A DNA stretch of 64,000 nucleotides from Ashinkailepas kermadecensis. Lineage: Eukaryota; Arthropoda; Thecostraca; Neolepadidae. The stretch spans positions 164,868 through 228,867 of the forward strand of contig JAOTOM010004139.1 in the NCBI GenBank assembly GCA_034440615.1, written 5' to 3'. Every line of letters starts with the position of its first letter. The stretch's first letter is position 1. The notes below the pieces were generated by a model, which had not been told where the DNA came from, searched no databases, and saw nothing but the letters and a program-made list of their open reading frames with translations. This document shows positions 32,916 to 44,455 of the stretch, one piece after another. Both the position numbers and the translations under genes were made by a program.

Positions 32916-33790
32916 AGGTGACATGGACCAGTGTACAATGACCTCAGTATGGGGACAGGGACCAGCGTACATGGACCTCAGTTACTAATTTTGATCGATT
33001 ATTTGGGTTTAACGACGCGTCGACTACAAGTCCATTTGACGCCAACAACAATGAATTGCTAAAAGCGTTGCTATGCAACGTAAACTGTACTATATTTATT
33101 CTCCTTGGTGCATCTTGATCTCAACGACCCGAGTAGATAGTACATTTCGCATCACAAAGGAAGCCGAGTTTTCCAGATTCAACGACCTGTGATTGATCAC
33201 CTAAGATTGCTGAGAGGGAGTGAGCCTGGTCACTCCCGAAATTACGTCGACACTCCAGAGAAAACTTCGGACATGGAATTAGAATGTGACGAACTGTTTG
33301 TACTGCACCGCATCTAAGATACAGTGGCTTATTCTTACCATTGAGTATGTAAAGACCTTAGTGAGGTGACATGGACCAGTGCACAGGACCTCAGTGAGGT
33401 GGCATGGGCCAGGGTACAGGCACCTCAGTGAGGTGACATGGATCAGTGTACAATGACCTCAGTGAGGTGATATGAGCCAGGGTACAGTGAGGAAACATGG
33501 ACCAGTGTACAATGACCTCAGTGAGGTGACATGTACCAGTGGACAGAGCATCAGTGAAGTGGCATGGGCCAATGTACAATGACCTCAGTAAGGTGACATG
33601 AACCAGGGTACAGGACCTTAGTGAGGTGACATGGACCATCGTACAGCGTTATCAGTAAGGTGACATGGACCCGTGCATAAGGACCTCAGTGTGAGTTGCC
33701 ATGGACCAGTGTGGAGGGGGCCTCAGTAAGGTGACATTGACCAGTGTACAGACACCTCAGCGAGGTGACATGGACCAGTGTACAGGGCCT
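32916..33790. repeat. 36-38 bp minisatellite, split by a LINE fragment
   Basis: Units reading roughly GACCTCAGTGAGGTGACATGG followed by ACCAGTGTACAAT occur at 32916-32985 and again about eleven times at 33355-33790. LINE fragment M lies between them. The array abuts the 3' end of the acidic open frame that stops at 33811. Confidence 0.85.
32990..33345 (-). mobile_element. LINE M fragment (C-terminal ORF2 to 3' end)
   Basis: Minus-strand 3' end of a LINE. A diverged terminal stem-loop lies at 33010-33043, preceded (on the minus strand) by the ORF2 C-terminal Cys-His region, including TVRHILIPCPKF near 33255-33300. It interrupts the surrounding minisatellite. No clear TSD was seen. Confidence 0.75.
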
Positions 33791-33810
33791 CAGTGACCCG
33801 TGTGTGAGCG

Positions 33811-34180
33811 TCACGTGACCGAGTCTCCCACCTCCGAGATGACCACGTCGACGCTCTCGGCGGCCATCACGGAGTCCTCGAGCGACACGTGGCCGCTGTC
33901 GGCGCCGATGTCCGCCGCGCCCAGAATGGTCAGCGCCGACACGAGCTCCATGCGCGCGCCGTCGCCCAGCACGGGCACGTACAGCACCAGCGGGCTGTCG
34001 ACACAGCCGGACCGCGCGGCCGACGCCGGCGACGCGCACCGCTCCGGCCGCCGACCGTCGCCGTCCTCGGTGATGATGACGTCACACTCCAGCGGCTGGG
34101 TCACGTGGCCGATGACGTCACAGTCCGGGTGGTCGGTCGAGGCCGGCGGCGTGGCAGGCCGGCGGCTGCAGGTCGGCCGG
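33811..34180 (-). CDS. Possible terminal exon: acidic C-terminal tail
   Basis: Open minus-strand frame ending with DVVISEVGDSVT and a TGA at 33811-33813. The sequence is balanced and acidic (CDVIITEDGDG, SPLVLYVPVLGDGARMELVS) and unlike the surrounding repeats, so it may be the C-terminal coding exon of the zinc-finger gene. The acceptor is not settled: a CTGCAG near 34170 is possible, but its phase does not match the preceding exon (34714-34856). An intermediate exon with the second half of a finger would be needed. Confidence 0.4.
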
Positions 34181-34269
34181 AGACTTGTCGGTGCCGGCAC
34201 AGGCGTGGTCAGACGAATCGGCTGCGTCCACCTCCTGTCGTGCAGCACACCACCGGATCTGACTGTCGT

Positions 34270-34690
34270 CCAGGACGGCGACAACACACCGCCACCAGGT
34301 CTGACCCCACCTCAGGACGGCGACAACACACCACCGCCAGGTCTGACCCTGCCTCAGGACGGCGACAACACACGACCACCAGGTCTGACCCTTCCTCAGG
34401 ACGGCGACAACACACCACCACCAGGTCTGACCCTGCCTCAGGACGGCGACAACACAACACCAAGTCTGACGCTTCCCAGAACGGCGACAGCACACCACCA
34501 CCAGGTCTGACCCTGCCTCAGGACGGCGACAACACACCACCACCAGGTCTGACCCTGCCTCAGGACGGCGACAACACACCACCACCAGGTCTGACCCTGC
34601 CTCAGGACGACAACACACCACCACCCTGCCTCAGGACGGCGACAACACACCACCAGGTCTGACGCTTCCCCAGGACGGCGTGTGGTGCGT
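34270..34690. repeat. 42-bp minisatellite, about 9-10 copies
   Basis: Units read CAGGACGGCGACAACACACC followed by ACCACCAGGTCTGACCCTGC. The array fills the intron just downstream of exon 34714-34856. It is open in several frames only because 42 is a multiple of three. Confidence 0.9.
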
Positions 34691-34713
34691 GGTAGCGGTA
34701 GAACGCAGCGTAC

Positions 34714-34856
34714 CTTGCCACATGTGGCGCACGGTAGCGGCAGAACACAGCGCTTGCTGTGCTTGGCCATGGCGTCCTGTCTGCTGTATAGCTTGCCGCA
34801 CGTCTTGCACTTATGACGTGCAGCCGCGTGTGTCACCACGTGCAGATTCAGCTTGT
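34714..34856 (-). CDS. Zinc-finger gene exon 7
   Basis: 143 bp. Acceptor TTCATGTTGCAG precedes 34856; donor AAG|GTACGC follows 34714. It completes the finger begun in exon 6 (KLNLHVVTH), then encodes a C2HC finger (CKTCGKLYSRQDAMAKHSKRC, split here for length: CKTCGKLYSRQ then DAMAKHSKRC) and the first half of another finger (CATCGK). Phase in is 1 and phase out is 0. The downstream half of the last finger was not found. Part of the exon end is repeated just beyond the donor (TGCGTTCTACCGCTACC). Confidence 0.85.
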
Positions 34857-35304
34857 CTGCAACATGAAGAACAGTCACCACACGAAGGGCTCGGGCTGTC
34901 TGCAGCCTGGGAGAGTCACCAAGCGAAGGGCTCGGTCTATCTGTAACCTGAGAAAAAGTCACGACGGAAAGGTTTCAGCTTGTCTATAGCATGAGGGGCA
35001 GTCACTACACGAAGGCTCACTGAAGCTTCTCGAAACGTATGTTCTGATCTCTCATAAGGGACTAACATGCGATGAAATGAAAATCCTCATCGATCTCTGC
35101 TACTAGTGCGCAATGTTATGTATGTGTCAGGCGACGCAATGTGGTCAGTCTCCAACACCAGACCGACGCGGGCCACCCACGCGCACCCGAATAGCAAGCC
35201 ACACACACCCGACCAGTAGACTGGGGCAGCCTGTGTCTGTCTGACCAGCGGACTGGGGCACCCTGTGTCTGCCTGAGCAGCACACCGGGACAGAGGTGGC
35301 TCAC

Positions 35305-35427
35305 CTGATCGGGAGAACGTCCGAGAGCAGCCGCTGTGCGCGTGGAATGGACACAGAAGGCGTTTGTCGCTGTGGATCATCTGATGCCTTCGCAGCTGGT
35401 CCCGCCGTTTGAAACGTTTTTTGCACG
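35305..35427 (-). CDS. Zinc-finger gene exon 6
   Basis: 123 bp. Acceptor TTTGTTGACAG precedes 35427; donor TCAG|GTGAGC follows 35305. It begins in mid-codon: the A of exon 5 plus CG gives Thr, restoring a C-x2-C pair and the finger ending RRHQMIH. It then encodes CPFHAHSGCSRTFSRS, a finger with C-x7-C spacing that is completed in exon 7. No stops in frame. Confidence 0.88.
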
Positions 35428-35808
35428 CTGTCAACAAAGGACGGCGGCGTAGAAAACGTTTCATTATATTGAACCGGAACATGTTTGACCCAAGACCGAC
35501 TGGATTATCACGAGTATCCATATCACACGAATATCACGAGATACGAATGTCACCTTCGTCACGCTTCGTACGGTCATCGTACATTTGAAAAGTAACTCGA
35601 CCGCCCTTCACAAAGAAAGATTTCCTCTAGTAGTAGAATGCGATGTCAATATACTCTGAGATCGTTTTCTGTTTTAACTTATGTTGACATATTAGCGGAC
35701 ATTAACAAAGCATACATCGCCGTATAGTAGAGCCTCCTTATAGGAAAACAAAATTGGGTTCAATTGTCCCCAGGTCCCTACGATCTTGTGTCACTGGGGG
35801 CACCGAAG
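35428..35808. other. Intron sequence, nothing recognised
   Basis: Part of the intron between exons 5 and 6, upstream of the LINE F target site. No repeat or motif was recognised. Confidence 0.4.
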
Positions 35809-35907
35809 AAAAAGCAAGCCTTAGTTAGTTAGTTAGTTAGTCATTTTGGCTTTAGGGCGCTTCGACCAGAGTTGATCACTCGCGCCCATAACGTTTATCC
35901 TAGTGCT

Positions 35908-38900
35908 TCACGGTAGATAAGAAGTATCACCTTGATGTGTACGTAGTTTAAACCCAATTGCTGCTAAGTAACGGAACAAGTTTCCAGAATGTACAAGTTT
36001 TGAGTTGTTTCTCAGAATGTCTTTATATGTCAAACGGTCCGCGTTTCGTCCAAAAAAGAATCGGTGCTCTGGTGTAAATTGTTGGCACGTGAGTAGCAGG
36101 TGGCGCACAGTCAGCGCTTCCAGATAGCGGGGGCACCGCGGTTTTTCCTCCCCACACAAAAGATAGCGATGGGTAGCGTAGGTGTGCCCGATGCGCACCC
36201 TGCAGAGTGTGACCTCCTCTTGCCTGGACCTGCGCAGGCATGACGCCCAAGGTCCTAGATGTGGCTTTATTTCATGTAGCTTATTATTGCATTCTCTATC
36301 CCATGCCCTTTGCCACTTATCGAGTATGAAAGTTGTGATCCTGGAGAAATGGTCTCTATCAGGAAGTGGACATATGCGTGGGCGGCGATTCTGTGCTGCC
36401 CACTTCGCCGCAGAGTCCGCGCGCTCGTTACCCCACACCCCAATGTGGCTTGGGATCCAGCACAAGTGTATGGTTTTTCCCTCTTGTTCTAACGTAGTAA
36501 TTCGTATGAGGATATCAAGTAGTATAGGGTCTGAGAGATAAAAGGCAGTCAGTGCCAAAAGGCTGCTAAGGGAGTTAGATAGAATCACATATAGAGCATC
36601 CTGGGAAACCTCTATAAATGACAATGCCTTCACGATCGCAATTAGTTCAGAGATATAAACCGAAACATACACAGGCAAACTAAACGAACGTACAGTAGTA
36701 CCACACACAAAGGCACACCCTGCTCCTGTGTTACTCTTGGAACCATCAGTAAAGATCCTCGTGTTCCCTCGGTAAGAGTCCAGGTGCTCAATCGTTCTCG
36801 ACCGACACAATACGGACGGAATGTGTCCTTTGCGCATGGCTGACAAAGATATGTCAATTGGAGGTGAAACCAGGTCCCAGGGCGGTGTCGATAGTTTTTC
36901 TATTCGCATCACACGACGCACTCTCATTCTACTGTTTGTAAAGAGGTTCTGCATCCGCGTACAGAATGGTAATGTCTTCTGACCATTGGAACAAGCACGA
37001 GTCCATTGGAAAAAAAGTGTAAAAATGCGGCGGGAGAAAACTGCGTCGTAAGTAGGGTGCGTGGGAAACTGCCGCAGCCTACATGCGTATCGCAATACCA
37101 ACATTTCACGTCTCAGTGCCAGCGGGGGTTCGTTCGTCTCTATCGCCAGGCTTGCAGCCGGAGATGTTCTGAAGGCACCAGTAATAATACGCAGTGCTAA
37201 GTGGTGCACTGTATCTAAAGTACGCTTGTTGCTGGCGCATGCACCATCATACACGTAGGACGCGTAGTCTAGTTTGGACCCGATAAATGATTTGTAAAAT
37301 ATAATCAGGGTTTTACGGTCCGCACCGTAGGACATTTTAGCAATACATTTCAGTAGGTTGAGAGACTTAAAACATTTTTCCCTAAGTGTCTTGTTATGGG
37401 GTTTGTATGTCAGACGGCTGTCAAATTGTACTCCCAGAAACTTCACGGCTGGTTTAACTGGGATAGGCTTGCCATAAAGCACAACGTCCAGTTCCTGGAT
37501 ACATCGTCGACGGCAAAAATGTATTGCAGCCGTTTAGTCAGTGGAAATCGGAAACCATTTTTGATGCTCCAGCTTTTGAGCTTGTTAACTGCAAGCTGCA
37601 GCTGTCGTGTCATTCTTGAAGTATTTGAGGCAGAGGACCAGATTGCGAAGTCATCAACAAATAGCGATCGTCCGATATTCGGTGGCACATCATCGCCAAT
37701 GTCATTGATCATCATGGCGAACAAAGTAACGCTGAGGACACTGCCCTGCGGGACTCCATTGGTTTGTTGGAACGGTTCAGATAGTTCGTGACCTACCCGG
37801 ACGCGGAAGGAGCGTTCAGTCAAAAAGTTGCGAATAAAAGTGCCCAGATGGCCACGGATTCAACACTTTCGAGCTTTCATTAAAATACCGTGGCGCCAGG
37901 TTGTATCATATGCTCCTTCGAGATCGAAAAAGATGGCTCCAATGTGTCGCTTCTCCTTAAAGGCTACACGTACAGCAGCGTCGAGTGTTAATAGATGGTC
38001 CGTTGTTCCACGGTGTTTCCTAAGACCGCACTGGGCGTTAGTAAAAAGGTCGTGTGTTTCTAAAAACCATGTGAGCCGCACATTGACCATTTTTTTCTAA
38101 CAATTTACACAACCAAGAGGTCAGAGCGATAGGCCGGTAGTGCAGCGGATCGAGCCCACTCTAGCCTGGCTTTAGGACGGGAACCACAGTGGCTTCCCGC
38201 CATGTGGCCGGGAATTGATCCTCCTCCCAAACCATGTTGAAAGTCGCAAGTACTCGTGAGGGAGTACTTGCGTGAGGGATCCTTCAGAGGGATCCTAGGT
38301 GCGTCCTAGGTGAGGGATCCTAGGTACGTCCTTCAGAACTCGTGAGGGAAGATGTTTTAGTATCTCGTTGTGGATGCGGTCAGGCCCCTCTGCCACTCTT
38401 CAGGCTCCGAATTGCCGACCGTAGTTCTGCTGCAGTGAAGCGCTCGTTACACGAGAAGTGCTCAGAAGTGGAAAAATTTACCGCTTGGCTTTCTAAGCGA
38501 GTCTTCCGACGACGAAACTGAGGGTGGAGGTCTCCTGCTTGGCTACGTGTCACTATTGCTTGGCCGATTGCGTTAGCAACATCGGAAGGATGGTTAACCT
38601 CTGCGCCAGCTACTCGGAGCACTGGGAGAGGAACCGAATTAAATTTACCAGCGATGCGTTTCACACGAGACCACACTTGTGCAATTGGTGTATATCGGCT
38701 CAGAGTGGCCAAATACTCCCTCCAGGATGTGCGCTTCGCCTCTCTAACTGTTCGTCGCGCGAAAGCTCTCGCCTTTTGGAATGCCATCAAGTTGGCCGAA
38801 GAGCAGTTTTTGTTAAATTTCCTTAAAGCTCGTTTCCGTTCGCGTATGGCGTTCCGACATGCATTGGACCACCATGGAACCGGAGTGCGGCGGGGAGCTC

Positions 38901-39727
38901 CTGACGTCCGTGGGATGCAGACATCAGCCGACTGCAAGACGAGAAGTGTTCTACTGACAAAGTGGGGTTATTGTTGTTGTTTTCAAAGGGCGCTTGCACT
39001 TCCGTTTCGAACTTCTCCCAGTTAGCCTTCTTAAAATTCCACCTCTGAGGCCTCAAACCAAGCACAGCCCGATCATGATACTCAAGAAATACCTGAAAAT
39101 GGTCACTGCCCAGAGAATCGTCATGTACTGTCCAGGTAAAACATTGCGACAAACGTGGACTTGCGAGGCTAAGATCGATCGCAGATGTAGCACCAGAAGG
39201 GAGTGTAAAGTGAGTGGCAGTACCGGTGTTTAAAAGGCAGAGAGATCAGTCGTGGATAAAACTCCATAGCGAGGCCTCGCGGGTTGGTAGCGTCACATCC
39301 GCAAACAATGTGGTGTGCGTTGAAATCGCCAAGAAGTAATAGAGGAGGAGATAGCTCCAGCATCATCCGTTTCAGCTCGATGGAAGGGAACGGTATTCCC
39401 GGTGGCAAATAGACTGAGCACAGTGTGACTGTGTGGCGACTGAGACAAATTCTGGCAGCAACGGCTTGGAGAGGTGTGTTGAGGACGACTTGTTGATATG
39501 GGGCGTTATGGCTGATGGCTTAGAACTACTCCTCCATGTGCGACTGTGTCTGAGGGCATGCTTTTCGTCAACACCGAGTAACCTTTGATAGGAAATGATG
39601 ACTGCAGCGGCAGCTTAGTCTCTTGGAGACATACTGCAAGTGGACATTTCTTGTTCAAAACGATTTCGAAATCAGCCATGTTTGGGCGAATCCCTCTGCA
39701 GTTCCATTGTAAAACTAGTTGAGTCAT
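35908..39727 (-). pseudogene. LINE F ORF2 (endonuclease, reverse transcriptase, RNase H), broken
   Basis: Starts at 39727 with MTQLVLQWNCRGIRPNM. Endonuclease motifs are CLQETKLPL and LLGDFNAHH (about 39330). The reverse transcriptase shows GVPQGSVLSVTLF near 37760 and LFVDDFAIW near 37660. RNase H shows IFTDGSKSNTGAGCAFV near 36740 and IPSHIGVWGNERADSAAK near 36420. The Cys-His end is near 36090, with the stop at 35908. The 37482-35908 part is one open frame of 524 codons. Breaks lie near 37460, 37840, 38095, 38940, 39160 and 39450. A scrambled insert of short GAGGGATCC repeats at 38250-38345 disrupts the RT N-terminal region. Confidence 0.9.
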
Positions 39728-39798
39728 CGGGTTAATTAGTAGAAAGGGTTAAAAAGGAAAAAATGCTGTGGTGGACTAGAGATGACTAGAGTGGATGT

Positions 39799-41685
39799 CT
39801 AAAAATGGCTCTCAGCTCGTACCTTCGCACCGCCGTCGGGACGTGATTCGGGCCGGAATCCGGGGTCCAACCCTGGCGAGGCCGTCCGCGGCCGCGACCT
39901 GGGCGACGAGCCATCCGGAGATATTGCCACAGGAAGAATGCGCTTCTCGGCGCGTGCCGTTCCACCAGGTGGAGCACAAGGGGCACCGCTCCGAGGCGGT
40001 AGTGGGGGACCCATTTTGGCCGAGTCGGATTTTGGTGCTGGAGCGTGAGATGGGCACTCCACTCGCCTGCGCGGCGACGGAGTAGCCGCCCTCGGTTGGA
40101 CGCATTCATTCGGTCCTTCGCAGATTGCTGCTCGGGCCCTCACAGTCTCCGCAAGACGCGCCCGTTTGGCGTCGCAAGCGCGTCTATCAAACTCCTGCCG
40201 CTCAAGGGCTGCGTCTGGCACAGGGACCAAACCTCCTCCACTCACATTTCCCAAAACCGGCACGTTTCCAGCGCTGCTCCCAGTGCGAGAGTCTGTGGGG
40301 GACTTGGGCGCACGTGACGATGGTTTCGCAGCCCTCTTAGCCCTCTGGGCCCGAGTCCACTCACCGCCCGCATTCGGTTCTGGTGGTAGCCCCGCCGCCT
40401 CTCTTGGTGTTTCGGAACGAAATCCCATCGGTTCCATGACGGTGGGGGGCGTTTCGGTCGCATTGAGTGTTGGAAGTGCAGTTTCGTCGGTCCCTTTGGT
40501 CCTTGAGGGATCGTATGGATCGGCCGCGCGCCCCATCTCCGCAGAGGGGATGGTAGGCCCCGCTCCGGCAGATGGGTACAGGTGAGGCCGAAAGATGTCA
40601 ATAGGTTGCGTAGTTGGGATAAAAGCTGGGCAGCATTAGTAGGCTGATGCTGTAGGGGAACGGGTCGTGTGCTTCTCGCCTTCTCTGCGTACGACATATT
40701 CGGGTGGGTTTCATCGTATACCTCTCGAGCTTCTTTAAAGGTAAGTTGTTTTGAACATTTAATTGCTATGATCTCTCTCTCCTTTATATGCGCTGGACAG
40801 GTCTTATCGTAAGCGGTGTGCGGCACCTGGCCCTGGCCGCAGTTGACACACCACACATGTGTGGAGGCGCAGTTATCCCCTATGTGTCCTGACGAACCGC
40901 ACCTACCACATGTCGGGCAGCCGCGGCAATACTGGGTTGTATGACCGTACCTTTGACACTTAAAGCATCGCATGGGGTTGGGGACAAACGTACGCACCTT
41001 CACCCTCACGTACCCAACGTATACTGCGGCGGGTAGGTCAGTCGAGTTAAAAGTCAGAACAATGTTGTTGGTCATTTGTAGTTCGCCTCCTCGTCTCGTC
41101 CTCATCTTACGGGAATCCATCACACCGTAATCCGACAACCCGTCAACGATTTCTGCTTCGGGAACATCTCTGAGTTCAAAGCATGTTATCACCCCTTTTG
41201 AATGTATTTTTTTTTGTGTTGTGAGGTGCCACCGATATCGGTATCACAACCTCGCGCCTCCCACCATGCTCTCGTACGGAATATTTAAATTAATTAACTT
41301 CAAGGGTCCTCTTGGCGTCCTCAGCGTTACTGAATTAGACTTCCACACCTCCGTCACGTAGTTTTTCGCAGCGGACTACGTTTCCCAGACGGTCACAGCC
41401 ACGTTTACGCTCGAATGGTGAAAGTGATGATATAGATTTTTCGGGATCACGAGACTTCAAGATAAGTATTCGAGGGGCAGGTAGCCTTGCCTTAGCTGGG
41501 CTAGCGTGGTGGGGGGCACTGGAGATGTTTGTAATGTGAGACCCGCGCTCGTTCGTAACATTATAAGGAGACCGACGGTATGCTTCTGCTGGGGTTGGAT
41601 TCGATGTCGTATTGCCACCCGGTGTTACGGTGGCTTGGACCTCTTGCGAAGGTCCTGGGGGAGTAGTAGTGTTTGATGTATCCAT
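39799..41685 (-). pseudogene. LINE F ORF1 (gag-like CCHC protein), broken
   Basis: Starts at the ATG of MDTSNTTTPPGPSQEVQ (41685). The N-terminal part is open to about 41335. The second part (41192-40242) carries CFKCQRYGHTTQYC, CGRCGSSGHIGDNC and CVNCGQGQVPH knuckles near 40830-40970. The third part, in another frame (40536-39799), is the Pro/Ser-rich tail. An AT-rich disruption at 41195-41335 removes continuity between the first two parts. Confidence 0.87.
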
Positions 41686-42316
41686 GAGAGTGTGTTGGTT
41701 TCGGCTCCGCGAGCTATTCCACCGCAAAGGGCCCTACAGGGGGGACGCCTACTGCAGTGACAGCAGGACGTCAAACATCCGCCGAGCTATACGGGGCAGG
41801 CGGCGCCTTCGCCCGGCCAGGAGAGAGAGACTCACCACCCCGACCGGGATCCAGCACCGCCCACCCCTTGACCCCAGCCGGCCGGGCCGGCAGACACTGG
41901 GAAGAATCCCAGGTCCCCGGCCCGAGGCGGCCAGCCACTTGGCCCGCGTGATGCCCCACGGACCCGCCCGCCACTCCGGGATATCAGGACCAAAGAGGTG
42001 TGTTGGTCCCCCGTCACAACTAGCACCGTGCGACGGGGGACCTCAACCTCCAGGACTCCGTCAACCCCGGGGGGCGGGCCGAGGGGGCGCGGCTACCCCG
42101 ATACAACTGAGCTGGTGGGCAGGACCGGGGAAGTTATCCTACCTGCTCTTAGTGGGGAGAGTTGGTGTTGCTGGGCCAGGTGGAGGACATGGATGTTGAG
42201 ATGAGATGGGCATTGGAATGGGAGCGTATGGATGGAAGGACGAGTGAGGCTGTGATAACCCGAGAGAGCGCCATTTATATAGCCAGCCGAGCAACGAGGC
42301 TGACCCCACTGCGGGG
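41686..42316 (-). promoter_or_regulatory. LINE F GC-rich 5' leader
   Basis: Contains the GGTCCCCCGTC/GACGGGGGACC stem-loop (42005-42015 and 42032-42042) and the 5'-terminal CCCCGCAGTGGGG. The long hairpin before ORF1 is lost: the stretch at 41705-41770 is diverged and no longer pairs. Because the TSD follows directly, 42316 is the real transcript start or very close to it. Confidence 0.8.
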
Positions 42317-42689
42317 AAAAAGCAAGCCTTTTGCAGGCCCGAGTGCCCCACTGGTAAAACAAGATACCCTGACGAAAAGCAAAAACCAAGCCTAAACTCT
42401 TCCTCAAGCAGCTATAGATGCACCCATTGCAGGTCAATGTGTCCACCCGACAGGTTATGATGCACTAAATTGAGGCCAAGGTGCCCTTCCGAAGCCTACG
42501 AACGCCTCTTTGGCGGCTCATTGTGCCCTTCTGGCTGCTCAGGTTGCCCATTGGACGGTTAGGGAAGGATTTAATACCATGAATGCCCTTCATAGTGCAG
42601 TATCAACAAAGTGGAATGCCCCTACCATCGTTCAAAGTGTCCCTTGCTGGCGCTACAGTGCCTTTCTAGAAAGTCGAAGTGCCTCAGAT

Positions 42690-42915
42690 GAATTCACAGA
42701 GCTGCACCTCCTAACAGCGTGCACACAACAGGCCGTCCGCCACCTCACAGAGCTGCACAACAGGCCGTCTACCACCTCACAGAGCTGCACCTCCTAACAG
42801 CGTGCACAAAACAGGCCATCGGCCATCTCACAGAGCTGCACAACAGGCCGTCCGACACCTCACAGAGCTGCACCTCCTAACAGCGTGCACAAAACAGGCC
42901 GTCGGCCAGGTATCC
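42690..42915. repeat. Nested minisatellite of AGCTGCAC/ACAGGCCGTC units
   Basis: About five imperfect units sharing CTCACAGAGCTGCAC and CAACAGGCCGTC, some with an added CTCCTAACAGCGTGCACA block. It lies in the intron downstream of exon 5. 42331-42689 shows no recognisable feature. Confidence 0.75.
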
Positions 42916-42979
42916 TTGCTGTTCACCGTGGTAGCGGTATTTACTGTCGCAGCAACACTGCCGGTGTTCACAGGCACAG

Positions 42980-43040
42980 TGTCAGCACCGTCACCGCCGA
43001 GCCACTTACCGTCACCGCCGAGCTGTGACAAGCAGTGTTA
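42980..43040. repeat. Two stray copies of the exon 5 splice-junction repeat
   Basis: GTCACCGCCGAGCCACTTACCGTCACCGCC resembles the units at 43490-43722 (for example GAGCCACTTACCGTCACC). It is separated from the main array by about 450 bp in which nothing else is recognised. Confidence 0.6.
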
Positions 43041-43489
43041 AAATAATGACTTTTCGTTAGGTGTGAGATGTCGAAACGAGTACAGGATGTCAAAATTCGC
43101 CATGGAAACGATGTCGCTTAGCATAACTTATATGCTATTCCAACACATTTGTGATCCAACAGCGTACTCATATGTGGTATCTTTTTCGTTTGTTTGGGAT
43201 AACTATTGTAATGATAGCAATGCGAAATACTTGTACTTATTAACTGTTATCGTATAACAAACCCATCATAGGTAATCCTCTTATCTGGAATTGTGCTAGA
43301 TGTCCGTGTATCACGATCCACAAGTGAGTACAAGCATGATACTTATCAACGAGATACTGTTGGAAGTTAGATTTGAAGACTTCGCAGACTCATCAAGAAG
43401 CAAGATGTCAATAATTATTTTGGAGAGATGTTGATCCGGCGTTCATAAAGTGGTATATTCCGCCCTATTTCACGAATAATTTATCACTG

Positions 43490-43722
43490 GTGACAAGCCA
43501 CTTACTGTCGCCGCCGAACTGTGGCAAGCCACTTATTGTCGCCGCAGAGCTGTGACAAGCCACTTACGGTCGCCGCAGAGCTGTGGCAAGCCACTTACGG
43601 TCGCCGCAGGTATGTGGTCAGCCACTTACTTCGCAGCAGAACTGTGCCAAACCATTTACTGTCGAAGCAGAACTGTGACAAGCCACTTACTGTCGAAGCA
43701 GAACTGTGACAAGCCACTTACT
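43490..43722 (-). repeat. 31-bp minisatellite built from the exon 5 5' splice site
   Basis: About eight units. On the minus strand each reads TTCTGCTGCGACAGTAAGTGG (split: TTCTGCTGCGACA, GTAAGTGG) plus CTTGTCACAG, with small changes. The first unit is the real exon 5 end and donor (43722/43721). Most of the later ones keep a GTAAGT-like donor, so the array presents many possible 5' splice sites. Confidence 0.9.
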
Positions 43723-43878
43723 GTCGCAGCAGAACTGCCGCTGCTCATTGTGTGTGTTCATGTGCGCCCGCAAGTAGCCCTGTGTGTTGAAAGCCTTGGC
43801 ACACTTATTGCAGCTGAAGCGAGCAGTGCTGGAGTGGGTGAGAAGGTGGCGGCGCAAAAACCGCTCAGAGTTGAACAC
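43722..43878 (-). CDS. Zinc-finger gene exon 5
   Basis: 157 bp. Acceptor CTAACCCACAG precedes 43878; donor GACA|GTAAGT follows 43722. It completes the finger begun in exon 4 (VFNSERFLRRHLLTH), encodes a full finger (CNKCAKAFNTQGYLRAHMNTH: first part CNKCAKAFNTQ, second GYLRAHMNTH), and starts another (FCCD) that exon 6 completes. Enters in phase 0 and leaves in phase 1, matching both neighbours. Confidence 0.9.
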
Positions 43879-44231
43879 CTGTGGGTTAGCCATCGAGTTA
43901 GTTTATATCATAATTCCGTCCACGTTCTCAATCGGCACTTGTCAGAAATTGTCAAAATATTATTTTACACCGCACTGTTTTCATAATTAAGAAGACGATT
44001 TTCGAGGTGACATTCTTATTTGGAGCGACATTTGAGAAAACTGCACCAGGATTTTTCTTAATTTTTGTTGTGGGGAGGGGTGAGGTAAACGTCTGTTCAT
44101 AGCTGGGGCTAGATTCATTTCAAATTTGCTCGTCACAAGAAAGGGAGACTCGCATTACAAAAGTATCTGTATACAGAGTCCGAACTTCATGAAAGAGGTT
44201 ACTGAGGACGACTCACTCACGCACACGACCG
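43879..44231. other. Intron sequence, nothing recognised
   Basis: Start of the long intron between exons 4 and 5, on the exon 5 side. No motif recognised. Confidence 0.4.
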
Positions 44232-44455
44232 ACCTAGGAAAAGATCTGCCAACGAGTCTCACCCTGACAAAGACCTAGCAACGAATTTCACCTTCGCAAC
44301 GATCCAGCAATGAGACTCACCCTGGCAAAGATCTAGCAACAGGCTTACATTGACAAAGATCAAGTAACTAGTCTCACCTTAGCAAAGATCCAGCAACGAG
44401 TTTCAGCCTGACAAAGATCTAGCAACGAGTCTCACCTTGGCATAAATCTAGCAGA
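44232..44455. repeat. 31-bp minisatellite, about 7 copies
   Basis: Imperfect units sharing AAAGATCTAGCAACGAG and TCTCACCTTG. The plus-strand CTCACCTT is the complement of a donor-like AAGGTGAG, so this may be another array grown from a splice junction, but no exon is seen beside it. 44456-44805 has nothing else recognised. Confidence 0.7.

Larger units (their letters stand above)
35823..42316 (-). mobile_element. LINE F: full-length insertion with 14-bp TSD
   Basis: 6,494-bp minus-strand LINE flanked by AAAAAGCAAGCCTT at 35809-35822 and 42317-42330. The 3' side starts with a TTAG-repeat tail, then the shared stem-loop (GGGCGC 35855-35860, GCGCCC 35882-35887). The 5' end reads CCCCGCAGTGGGG and so defines the exact start of this LINE group. 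Both ORFs are present but broken. It lies in the intron between zinc-finger exons 5 and 6, in the same orientation as the gene. Confidence 0.95.

Noticed and set aside
33800..34662. Long plus-strand open frames opposite the acidic tail and the 42-bp minisatellite
   Set aside because: They are Pro/Arg-rich shadows of the repeat array and of the minus-strand frame. The minus-strand reading is better balanced.
42250..42316. HDV-like self-cleaving ribozyme at the LINE 5' end
   Set aside because: Covariation suggests structure, but I could not place the nested double pseudoknot or catalytic C by eye, so it is not annotated as a ribozyme.
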